Source: Clostridia bacterium (GTDB lineage Bacteria > Bacillota > Clostridia > Oscillospirales > Butyricicoccaceae). From it: 8,473 bases of DNA. Shown here one piece after another: positions 1 to 5,210 of the stretch. How positions within the stretch are numbered: the first letter of the stretch is position 1; each line of letters begins with the position of its first letter. The notes below the pieces were generated by a model that made no database searches, was not told the origin of the DNA, and was given only the letters and a program-made list of their open reading frames with translations. The translations under genes were made by a program, and so were the position numbers. The stretch spans positions 1-8,473 of the forward strand of contig JAFYNW010000265.1 in the NCBI GenBank assembly GCA_017547995.1. Direction: 5' to 3'.

Positions 1-80
1 ATTTATGACATCCCGCTTAACCAATGCATCGCAGATACCGCAATTATTCATTTTTCATTATTCACCATTCATTATTCATT
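1..80 (-). repeat. Left-edge composite repeat, truncated
   Basis: Read on the minus strand, an AT-rich tract built of AATGAAT-like words (about 44-80) leads into GCGGTATC...GCATTGG (19-43) and then a payload beginning AAGCGG (about 14-19) that runs off the window edge. The order matches the elements at 3309-3407 and 7153-7202. The payload text resembles 3370-3385, which also carries GTCATAAAT. No gene is seen here; an open frame running through 24-362 is only repeat text. Confidence 0.55.
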
Positions 81-85
81 AAACC

Positions 86-136
86 GCAGGGGCGGGGTAA
101 CCCCGCCCGCGGGACGTCGAGGGCGCCGTCCCCTAC
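86..136. repeat. Paired-hairpin REP/BIME-like module
   Basis: A four-base foot GCAG (86-89) is followed by hairpin 1 (GGGCGGGG 90-97 with CCCCGCCC 101-108), a GC joint (109-110), hairpin 2 (GGGACG 111-116 with CGTCCC 127-132) and CTAC (133-136). The plan foot, hairpin, GC, hairpin, inverted foot is the same as at 6165-6216, 7270-7321 and 7493-7544, although the hairpin texts differ. Confidence 0.7.
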
Positions 137-159
137 AACCATTCTTTCGTGGTCAATCC

Positions 160-187
160 GTAGGGGCGAGCATCGCTCGTCCGCCCT
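160..187. repeat. Single GTAG hairpin module
   Basis: GTAGGGGCGAGC, ATC, then GCTCG and CGCCC make an imperfect hairpin with GTAG at its 5' foot. A near-copy lies at 7132-7157. It abuts the GGTGT...CATTG motif read on the minus strand (183-209). Confidence 0.6.
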
Positions 188-194
188 ATTCAAT

Positions 195-293
195 GTGACT
201 TGTCACACCACAACGTTGCCTTTGGCAACACTTCATGGCGAAGCCGCTTCACTTCTTAACGTGCGTAGCACACTTCATTTTGCCGAAGGCAAA
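195..293. repeat. Hairpin array A (constant word ACTTCAT)
   Basis: A run of small perfect palindromes with differing stems: GTGAC/GTCAC (195-206); GTTGCC-TTT-GGCAAC (215-229); GGC-GAA-GCC (237-245); GTGC-GTA-GCAC (261-271); TTTGCC-GAA-GGCAAA (279-293). ACTTCAT follows the second and fourth exactly (230-236, 272-278); a degenerate GCTTCAC follows the third (246-252). The last four have 3-nt loops closed by C-G. The array stops five bases before the terminator at 299-320. Confidence 0.75.
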
Positions 294-298
294 ACAAA

Positions 299-320
299 AA
301 AGACTCCCGGGGGAGTCTTT
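299..320 (-). terminator. Second (distal) intrinsic terminator
   Basis: AAAGACTCCC (299-308) pairs with GGGAGTCTTT (311-320). Read on the minus strand the stem is followed by a U-rich run (TTTTTTGTTTT). Its stem is nearly the same as the proximal terminator at 464-489, so the leftward SLH transcript would meet two related terminators about 145 bp apart. Confidence 0.75.
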
Positions 321-463
321 CCACAGTCTTTTATTCACTTCATCAAAGTAGGCATTAAATGAATCAGGGTATATTCATCGGTGAGATATTTTTTCGTCAG
401 AATGGATAAAAGCCGCAGGCAAGACTTTGTGCCTTAACGAGGATTTTTAGACATAAATGGCGG
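321..463. other. Unassigned segment between two related terminators
   Basis: This 143-bp piece has no convincing reading frame or ribosome binding site and no promoter good enough to call on either strand. It lies exactly between two terminators with the same GACTCCC stem. It could be a remnant of a duplicated 3' region or a small untranslated RNA, but nothing in the bases decides this. Confidence 0.35.
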
Positions 464-489
464 AAAAAGACTCCCGAGGGAGTCTTTTT
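464..489 (-). terminator. Terminator of the SLH surface-protein gene
   Basis: AAAAAGACTCCC (464-475) and GGGAGTCTTTTT (478-489) form a 12-base perfect inverted repeat with an effective tetraloop. It lies 11 bp past the stop codon at 501-503. The A and T flanks make it usable in both directions, but only the minus-strand gene is positioned to use it. Confidence 0.9.
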
Positions 490-500
490 CTTATATTTTC

Positions 501-3080
501 TTACTTACACATATAATTCATCAGAATCTGTGCAACCTGATTGCGGTTTGCATTGCCGTCCGGCATGAGAGCATTGTCAGAGCCCTTTACAAGGCCTGTG
601 CTTACTGCCCATTCCATAGCCTCTTCAGCCCATGCACTGATATCGTCAGCGTCATTGTAGCTGTCAAGATTCTTGCTCATCTTTGGAGAGCCTTCGAGTC
701 TCCAGAGCATTACGATGAGCTGTTCACGGGAAATTTCGCCTTCAGGATTTGTACCATCGGAGATGCCGTTTTCCTTCGCCCATTCCATGCCCTTTGCATA
801 CCAGCTTGCGCCGCCTGTTGTGTCTTCGCCGTTGAGACGGGCGAGCATTGTCATAACCATGCCGCGTGTAGCCGCTGTTTCAGGCTCAAACTTATTGTCG
901 CCAACGCCGTTTACAATGCCGCGTGCAGAAGCAAAGGTTACTGCGTTATAGTCCCAGTCACCCTTTTCAACGTCGTCGAAGCCCTGGCTGTTGTCAACGA
1001 TTTTAACTGTCTGACCGTCGCCAACTGTGAACTGGATGCCGTTTTCTGTTGGAATTGTGCCTGTGATGATAGTTTCTGTGCCGTCTGCATTTACGATAAC
1101 AGCAACGAGACCGTAGTTTGTGCCGCCTGTTTCAACGTTTACAACAGCGTCCTTGCCGTCGGAAGTATCAACTGTGAATTCTGTTTCTTCTTCTACGTCA
1201 ACAGTTACAGAGCCATCCTTCTGAGTTTCCGTCTTGATTTCCTTGCCGCTTTCGTCAGTTACTTCGATAGAAGGAGCGGAAGGTGTGGATGGTGTGGATG
1301 GAGTGGATGGTGTGTAATCATCGTCATCATCTGCAGGTGGAGCAGGTGGCTCAGGAATTACAATAGCAGAAACAACATAGTATTCGCCATCCTGCTTTAC
1401 TTCATAGCCTTCAGCAACAAAGTTTGCTGTTGGATTTTCTGTATTGGATTCAGATGGATTATAGTTATAGAACTTGCCGCCCTTGACTACGATATCGCCA
1501 TTTGTTTTGTCGTGCTTGTTAAGTGTCCAGAATGGAGTTTCGGAAATAAACTCACCGCCGTTGATTTCAATATAACCGCCATTCTTAGCATAAATAAGGT
1601 CATACTGAGTGTCTTCGCCCGAGCCAACATTAGTGTATACACCGCCGTTGATTGTCACCTTACCGCCGTCAGCCCAGATTGCCATTGTGTATTCACTGCC
1701 GCCAACGCCGTCGATTTCGCCTTCGCCATTGATTGTAAGGTCGCCGCCGGCCTTAACCCAGAATACACCGTTGCCTTCTGTGTCATTTTCTGTCATGGAA
1801 ATATTGTGTCCGTTAAGGTCGAGAACAACTTCCTTATCAACAACGATTGCGCTGTCAAGGGAAATATCTTCTGTGAGAGTTACTGTGCCGCCCTGAGCCA
1901 TAGCCTGACGGAATGCTGTTTCAGCAGATGGAGAAACAACATAGTATTCGTCATCTGCCTTTACTTCATAGCCTTCTGCAACGAAGTTAGCCGTTGGATT
2001 TTCTGTATTGGATACAGATGGGTTGTAGCCCTTGAACATACCACCCTTTACGATGATATTGCCGTTTGTCTTATCGTGCTTGTTAAGTGTCCAGAATGGA
2101 GTCTGGCAAATGAATTCGCCGTCGTTGATAACGACTTCGCCGCCATTCTTTGCGTAAATAAGGTCATAATGAGTATCACTACCTGCACCAACGTTAGTAT
2201 AAGTACCGCCGTTGATTGTTACCTTACCGCCGTCTGCCCAGATAGCCATATCGTAGTTATTGCCTTCGGATTCACCGTTGATTGTGCCGTAGCCATCGAG
2301 TGTGAGGTCACCGCCAGCAACAACGTGGAATACGCCGTCGCCGTTTGTATCGTTTTCAAAGTAAACGTCGCCGAAGAAAAGCACTTCAACCTCGCTGTCG
2401 ATTTTTATAGCCTTGTTGAGAATTGCATCACCAAGCATGATTGCGCCGCCGACGAAATCGATTGTGCCGCAGTTTTCAACTTCAGATGCATCTTCGCCTG
2501 TTGCGCCATAAAGGAATTCGATTTCAGCATTTTCAGCTGCCATGTAGCCGCTGTTGTCAATGTAATTGAGCATCGCATCTTCAACGTAAAGCTCGCCGCA
2601 GTTCCAGAAATTGCCGTTTACGTAAGAGCCGTTTTTGAGAGTTGTCTTGCCGTAAGTTGTGCCGTTATGGTAGAAATTGTAGATTGCCGCATAGTTTTCG
2701 TCATCAGCACATTCAACAATTGCACAGTCCACTGTAAGCACGCCGTAGTTGCCGATTGTCGTAGCATTGGCACTGCGTACTACGCCGTTGCCTGTGATTG
2801 TGAGGTTGCCGTTTACGCCTACGTAGACAGCACCGTAGCCGTCGTCTTCAAAATCAGCGTCAATATCAAAACCATTGAGGTCGATAGTGATTTCCTTGCT
2901 GATTGTAAGCTTTTCTGTAAGTGTAACGTTGTCTGTAAGAGTAATTGTTGCGCCTGCTTCTGCCTCTGCAACTGCTGCCGCAAGGTCAAAGCCTTCTGCT
3001 TCCGTTGCCATGGATGGAACGATGAGAAGTGTCATCAGCATCGCAACTGCTGTGAGCATAGAGATAAATCTTTTACTCAT
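501..3080 (-). CDS. Secreted beta-helix repeat protein with C-terminal SLH domains
   Basis: Predicted 859-residue cell-surface protein. The ATG at 3080 is chosen because AAGGAGG (3089-3095) sits 8 nt upstream and the product then opens with a signal peptide (MSKR, hydrophobic core about 6-24, cleavage likely after SMA at 25). Residues about 30-570 are rich in short T-I-T-L, V-T-I-N-G-G and A-G-G-D-L-T-I rungs typical of right-handed beta-helix folds. They contain a large internal duplication (about 249-383 and 438-571). A proline/aspartate/threonine linker (about 576-604: PEPPAPP, D5, TPS repeats) precedes a small beta-rich domain and three SLH domains (about 701-749, 758-797, 807-857). SLH domains bind secondary cell-wall polymers in Gram-positives, so the protein is probably displayed non-covalently with the SLH end at the wall. 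The usual SLH TRAE motif is degenerate here (TRGM, SREQ, NRNQ). It is monocistronic with its own promoter and terminator. No catalytic residues are recognised; an adhesin or structural role is inference. Confidence 0.93.
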   Translation of the reverse strand: MSKRFISMLTAVAMLMTLLIVPSMATEAEGFDLAAAVAEAEAGATITLTDNVTLTEKLTISKEITIDLNGFDIDADFEDDGYGAVYVGVNGNLTITGNGVVRSANATTIGNYGVLTVDCAIVECADDENYAAIYNFYHNGTTYGKTTLKNGSYVNGNFWNCGELYVEDAMLNYIDNSGYMAAENAEIEFLYGATGEDASEVENCGTIDFVGGAIMLGDAILNKAIKIDSEVEVLFFGDVYFENDTNGDGVFHVVAGGDLTLDGYGTINGESEGNNYDMAIWADGGKVTINGGTYTNVGAGSDTHYDLIYAKNGGEVVINDGEFICQTPFWTLNKHDKTNGNIIVKGGMFKGYNPSVSNTENPTANFVAEGYEVKADDEYYVVSPSAETAFRQAMAQGGTVTLTEDISLDSAIVVDKEVVLDLNGHNISMTENDTEGNGVFWVKAGGDLTINGEGEIDGVGGSEYTMAIWADGGKVTINGGVYTNVGSGEDTQYDLIYAKNGGYIEINGGEFISETPFWTLNKHDKTNGDIVVKGGKFYNYNPSESNTENPTANFVAEGYEVKQDGEYYVVSAIVIPEPPAPPADDDDDYTPSTPSTPSTPSAPSIEVTDESGKEIKTETQKDGSVTVDVEEETEFTVDTSDGKDAVVNVETGGTNYGLVAVIVNADGTETIITGTIPTENGIQFTVGDGQTVKIVDNSQGFDDVEKGDWDYNAVTFASARGIVNGVGDNKFEPETAATRGMVMTMLARLNGEDTTGGASWYAKGMEWAKENGISDGTNPEGEISREQLIVMLWRLEGSPKMSKNLDSYNDADDISAWAEEAMEWAVSTGLVKGSDNALMPDGNANRNQVAQILMNYMCK
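1282..1317 (-). repeat. 9-bp in-frame tandem repeat (TPS linker)
   Basis: Four copies of a GGTGTGGAT-like 9-mer (two exact, the third with one change, the fourth degenerate) encode the Thr-Pro-Ser repeats of the linker between beta-helix and SLH region. Copy-number change would lengthen or shorten the linker without a frameshift. Confidence 0.8.
1368..1769 (-). repeat. Intragenic repeat B of the surface protein
   Basis: Encodes residues 438-571, closely similar to 249-383 (DNA 1932-2336). Both copies run from GVF(H/W)V through MAIWADGGKVTINGG, TPFWTLNKHDKTNG and NTENPTANFVAEGYEVK to EYYVVS. Some DNA stretches are identical, such as the bases encoding FWTLNKHD, suggesting a fairly recent or recombining duplication. 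Confidence 0.88.
1932..2336 (-). repeat. Intragenic repeat A of the surface protein
   Basis: Encodes residues 249-383, partner of the copy at 1368-1769. The copies differ by one codon in length and are about 55 residues apart. The spacer before copy B (LTEDISLD...DLNGHNIS) also resembles the protein's N-terminal beta-helix start (LTDNVTLT...DLNGFDID), so the duplicated block may have been larger. Confidence 0.88.
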
Positions 3081-3088
3081 TATTGAGT

Positions 3089-3095
3089 CCTCCTT
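3089..3095 (-). promoter_or_regulatory. Ribosome binding site of the SLH gene
   Basis: AAGGAGG on the minus strand, 8 nt before ATG at 3080. It rules out the upstream in-frame ATG at 3110, which would add ten non-signal residues (MTQLFKEDSI) and has no comparable site. Confidence 0.9.
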
Positions 3096-3104
3096 GAATA
3101 ATTG

Positions 3105-3238
3105 GGTCACAAAATAAACTATTATTTTAGTTTGTCCCTCGTTTGTATGACTAAATTATAACATAAATAAAAAATAAATCAATACCTTTCGGTAACATTT
3201 TTATTTTGTTTTTCGATATTGGTTTCTATTTTGTGACC
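3105..3238. repeat. 12-bp inverted repeat bracketing the SLH promoter
   Basis: GGTCACAAAATA (3105-3116) and TATTTTGTGACC (3227-3238) are perfect inverted copies 110 bp apart, one in the 5' leader and one upstream of the promoter. An AAT/ATT extension continues the match outside each arm if one base is skipped. They may be paired operator half-sites, or ends of a small inserted element that carries the promoter. Confidence 0.7.
3155..3182 (-). promoter_or_regulatory. Promoter of the SLH gene
   Basis: TTGATT (3177-3182) and TATAAT (3155-3160) on the minus strand, 16 bp apart. Predicted start is near 3148, giving a leader of about 68 nt. The surrounding DNA is very AT-rich. Confidence 0.72.
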
Positions 3239-3250
3239 AATTGTAACAAA
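3230..3250. promoter_or_regulatory. Imperfect 21-bp dyad, candidate operator
   Basis: Half-sites TTTGTGAC (3230-3237) and GTAACAAA (3243-3250) are near-perfect inverse copies; 16 of 21 positions are symmetric. The left half is shared with the inverted repeat whose other arm lies in the leader at 3105-3116. The centre is about 92 bp upstream of the predicted transcription start. No regulator is identified. Confidence 0.45.
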
Positions 3251-3260
3251 TAAGGGACAG

Positions 3261-3307
3261 CTTTCCATCCTGTCAAATCCGTAGGGGACGGCGCCCCCGA
3301 CGTCCCG
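3261..3307. repeat. TTGACAGG repeat plus single GTAG hairpin module
   Basis: 3261-3276 is one of three copies of a 16-bp word that on the minus strand reads TTGACAGG(A/T)TGGAAAG. GTAG (3281-3284) then heads a hairpin, GGGACG (3285-3290) with CGTCCC (3301-3306). The 30 bp 3278-3307 are identical to 7348-7377, and an inverted near-copy lies within 111-137. Confidence 0.8.
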
Positions 3308-3308
3308 T

Positions 3309-3407
3309 TGAAAAAGTCATAAGTAAAAGTGAAGAGTGAAAAAGTGCGGTGTGTCAAGTCACATTTTATAAGCGGTACGTCATAAATGCCGTACCCTACA
3401 AAACCCG
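3309..3407 (+). repeat. Composite repeat element
   Basis: An AT-rich AGTGAA-type tract (3309-3346) leads into CGGTGTGTCAAGTCACATTT (3347-3366), then a payload hairpin GGTAC (3373-3377) with GTACC (about 3392-3396), and CCTAC. A degenerate GTAGGGG word follows near 3407-3425. Same order as 6068-6141, and inverted at 1-80, 160-209 and 7132-7202. Confidence 0.6.
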
Positions 3408-3449
3408 TAGGGGTCGGTGCCCTAATAAATCCGTCGGAGACACCTTTTC

Positions 3450-3523
3450 GTTTGCTCCGCAAACAATTCATGCACCTTTGGTGCAATTCATGGCAACGCC
3501 AATTCATGACGAAGTCAATTCAT
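3450..3523. repeat. Hairpin array B (constant word AATTCAT)
   Basis: Four uninterrupted units. Each is a perfect palindrome with a 3-nt loop followed by exactly AATTCAT: GTTTGC-TCC-GCAAAC (3450-3464), GCACC-TTT-GGTGC (3472-3484), GGC-AAC-GCC (3492-3500), GAC-GAA-GTC (3508-3516). Words lie at 3465, 3485, 3501 and 3517. Stem sequence and length vary while base pairing, loop size and the C-G closing pair are kept. One base separates the last word from the glpK terminator. Confidence 0.9.
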
Positions 3524-3524
3524 T

Positions 3525-3554
3525 AAAAAAAGACCCCTTTCGGAGTCTTTTTTT
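3525..3554 (-). terminator. glpK intrinsic terminator
   Basis: A 13-base inverted repeat (3525-3537 with 3542-3554), loop of 4, flanked by seven A and seven T. The one non-complementary position is a G-U wobble in minus-strand RNA but a C-A mismatch in plus-strand RNA, which supports use by glpK, 8 bp after its stop. The stem core AAAGACTCC is shared with the terminators at 299 and 464. Confidence 0.9.
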
Positions 3555-3562
3555 ACAATTTA

Positions 3563-5035
3563 CTAATCTTCATTCCAATCGAGTGCACGGCTTATCGCCT
3601 TGTGCCACATTTTCAGGTATTTTTCGCGTTTTTCTGATGCCATGGCAGGCTCGAATACTCTGTCGACAGCCATATTGCCGTCCTTTGTCACAAGTCCCAC
3701 CGACATACCTGCCAGAATTGCCGCACCAAGTGCCGTTGTCTCGCGCACCACAGGACGGACAACCTTTGTATTTGTGATATCAGCCTGGAACTGAGCGAGG
3801 AGATTATTGGCACAGGCGCCGCCATCCACTCTCAGCTCGGCAATATCCTTATTCAGGTCGCTTTCCATCGCCGCAATCACGTCGTTGACCTGATAAACGA
3901 TGCTTTCGAGCACCGCACGAATGATATGGTTGCTGTTCGTGCCGCGTGTTATGCCGAAAATCGCACCGCGTGCCTCCATATCCCAATAAGGCGCACCGAG
4001 GCCAGTAAAGGCAGGCACGATATACACGCCGCCGTTGTCCTCGACCTTATTTGCAAAATATTCGCTGTCAGCCGAGTCAACGATAAGCCCAAGCTCATCA
4101 CGCACCCACTGCACAACGGCGCCGCCCACGAAGACCGAGCCTTCAAGGGCATAATTCACCTTGCCGTCCGCTGCAATACCGATTGTTGTGACAAGTCCGT
4201 TGTTGCTCATAACCGGCTTGTCACCCGTATTCATCAGCAGGAAACAGCCCGTGCCGTAGGTTGTCTTTGCTTCGCCCACGTTAAAGCATCTCTGCCCCAC
4301 AAGTGCCGCCTGCTGGTCGCCTGCGATACCGCATACAGGCACGTCGATGCCGCCGATATTGACAGAGCCAAAGTGACTGTCGGAAAACTTCACTTCAGGC
4401 AGACAAGCCTTCGGAATGCCGAGGTAACCGAGAATTTTTTCGTCCCATTCGAGGGTATTTATATTGAAAAGCATTGTGCGGGAGGCATTTGTATAGTCTG
4501 TCGCGTGGACCTTGCCCTCTGTCAGTTTCCAGAGAAGCCATGAATCCACAGTGCCGAAAAGCACCTCGCCCTTTTCAGCCTTTTCGCGCACGCCCTCCAC
4601 GTTGTCGAGAATCCACTTGATTTTTGTACCGCTGAAGTATGCATCGACAAGCAGACCTGTCGCGCCCTTGATGTAGGCTGTCATATCCTCGTCGATGCCG
4701 CGGCAGATGTCGGCTGTACGTCTGCACTGCCATACGATAGCGTTATAAACAGGCTTGCCCGTATTTTTATCCCACATAATTGTAGTTTCACGCTGATTTG
4801 TAATGCCTATGCAGGCAATTTCCTCCGCCTTGATACCGCTTTTCGCGATGGCCTCCATCATAACGCCGTACTGTGTGGCGTAGATTTCCGTAGGGTCGTG
4901 CTCAACCCAGCCGCTCTGCGGATAAATCTGTCTGAACTCGTTCTGCGCAACAGAAACGATGCTTAAATCCTTGTCGAAAATGATAGCGCGCGAGCTTGTT
5001 GTGCCCTGGTCAAGAGCGATGATGTATCTGGACAT
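3563..5035 (-). CDS. glpK: Glycerol kinase
   Basis: FGGY-family sugar kinase that transfers phosphate from ATP to glycerol, giving sn-glycerol 3-phosphate in the cytoplasm. The start at 5035 (MSRYIIALDQGTT, 490 residues) is preferred over the in-frame ATG at 5050: GGAG (5045-5048) stands 9 nt before it, and nothing resembling a site precedes 5050. Seen motifs: phosphate-binding DQGTTSSRA (9-17), NQRET (80-84), WQCRRT (102-107), GDQQAAL with the expected catalytic Asp at 240, YGTGCF, PAFTGLGAPYWD (341-352), and VDGGACANN near 403-411. Length and order match full-length GlpK (about 500). The segment before GDQQAAL reads VNIGGIDVPVCGIA and lacks the DYHF(F/Y)G-type histidine loop that HPr phosphorylates in Bacillus and Enterococcus GlpK. 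It is thus closer to the enterobacterial form there. No glpF, glpD or glpO lies in the window; the gene stands alone with its own terminator. Confidence 0.97.
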   Translation of the reverse strand: MSRYIIALDQGTTSSRAIIFDKDLSIVSVAQNEFRQIYPQSGWVEHDPTEIYATQYGVMMEAIAKSGIKAEEIACIGITNQRETTIMWDKNTGKPVYNAIVWQCRRTADICRGIDEDMTAYIKGATGLLVDAYFSGTKIKWILDNVEGVREKAEKGEVLFGTVDSWLLWKLTEGKVHATDYTNASRTMLFNINTLEWDEKILGYLGIPKACLPEVKFSDSHFGSVNIGGIDVPVCGIAGDQQAALVGQRCFNVGEAKTTYGTGCFLLMNTGDKPVMSNNGLVTTIGIAADGKVNYALEGSVFVGGAVVQWVRDELGLIVDSADSEYFANKVEDNGGVYIVPAFTGLGAPYWDMEARGAIFGITRGTNSNHIIRAVLESIVYQVNDVIAAMESDLNKDIAELRVDGGACANNLLAQFQADITNTKVVRPVVRETTALGAAILAGMSVGLVTKDGNMAVDRVFEPAMASEKREKYLKMWHKAISRALDWNED

Positions 5036-5044
5036 AGTCTTATT

Positions 5045-5048
5045 CTCC
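5045..5048 (-). promoter_or_regulatory. Ribosome binding site of glpK
   Basis: GGAG on the minus strand, 9 nt before the ATG at 5035. It lies inside the five-codon extension that an ATG at 5050 would create, so it decides the start. No convincing promoter is seen between here and 5200. Confidence 0.75.
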
Positions 5049-5065
5049 ATTTATACTTTATGAAA

Positions 5066-5106
5066 ATGAATTGGCTGTCACCATGAATTGCGTAAACGCA
5101 TGAATA
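5066..5106. repeat. Hairpin array C, short (ATGAATT word)
   Basis: ATGAATT at 5066-5072 and 5083-5089, with a degenerate ATGAATA at 5100-5106, separated by GGCTGTCACC (a decayed palindrome) and GCG-TAAA-CGC (5090-5099). It is the inverse orientation of array B. It starts 15 bp upstream of the 5050 ATG and so lies in or near the glpK leader. Confidence 0.7.
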
Positions 5107-5108
5107 TA

Positions 5109-5180
5109 GGCGGTATGTCGCAAGCGCCATCCCCTACGTTTTGATGATATATAGAGCAGTAACCTTTCCAACCTGTCAAT
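5109..5180. repeat. Degenerate hairpin module plus TTGACAGG repeat
   Basis: GGCG (5109-5112) and CGCC, followed by ATCCCCTAC (to about 5137), are a worn relative of the GTAG modules. 5156-5180 is a 25-bp sequence identical to 7563-7587. On the minus strand it begins ATTGACAGG and holds a consensus -35 hexamer, but no good -10 follows at 16-18 bp. Confidence 0.6.
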
Positions 5181-5210
5181 ATGTGAGGAACGAACACACA
5201 AGGGGGTCCA

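Noticed and set aside
24..362. 112-codon plus-strand frame at the left edge
   Set aside because: Reads through repeats, array A and a terminator stem; text such as RGNPARGT is translated palindrome. No ribosome binding site.
321..463. Small RNA gene promoter between the twin terminators
   Set aside because: No -35/-10 pair with acceptable spacing and match on either strand; left as unassigned.
1512..3086. 524-codon open frame antisense to the SLH gene
   Set aside because: Cysteine-rich, domainless text mirroring the sense codons. Sense strand has signal peptide, SLH domains, promoter and terminator. Codon bias explains the openness.
3226..3507. 93-codon minus-strand frame
   Set aside because: Spans array B, composite repeats and a GTAG module; translated repeat with no start signal.
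3450..3523. CRISPR array
   Set aside because: The constant part is only 7 nt and the variable parts are palindromes of 9-15 nt; no cas genes, no leader. Does not fit any CRISPR type.
5050..5200. glpK promoter using TTGACA (minus strand) in the 25-bp repeat
   Set aside because: Best -10 at acceptable spacing matches only about half the consensus; TATATA is 20 bp away. The TATAAA near 5050 would put the start on the ribosome site.
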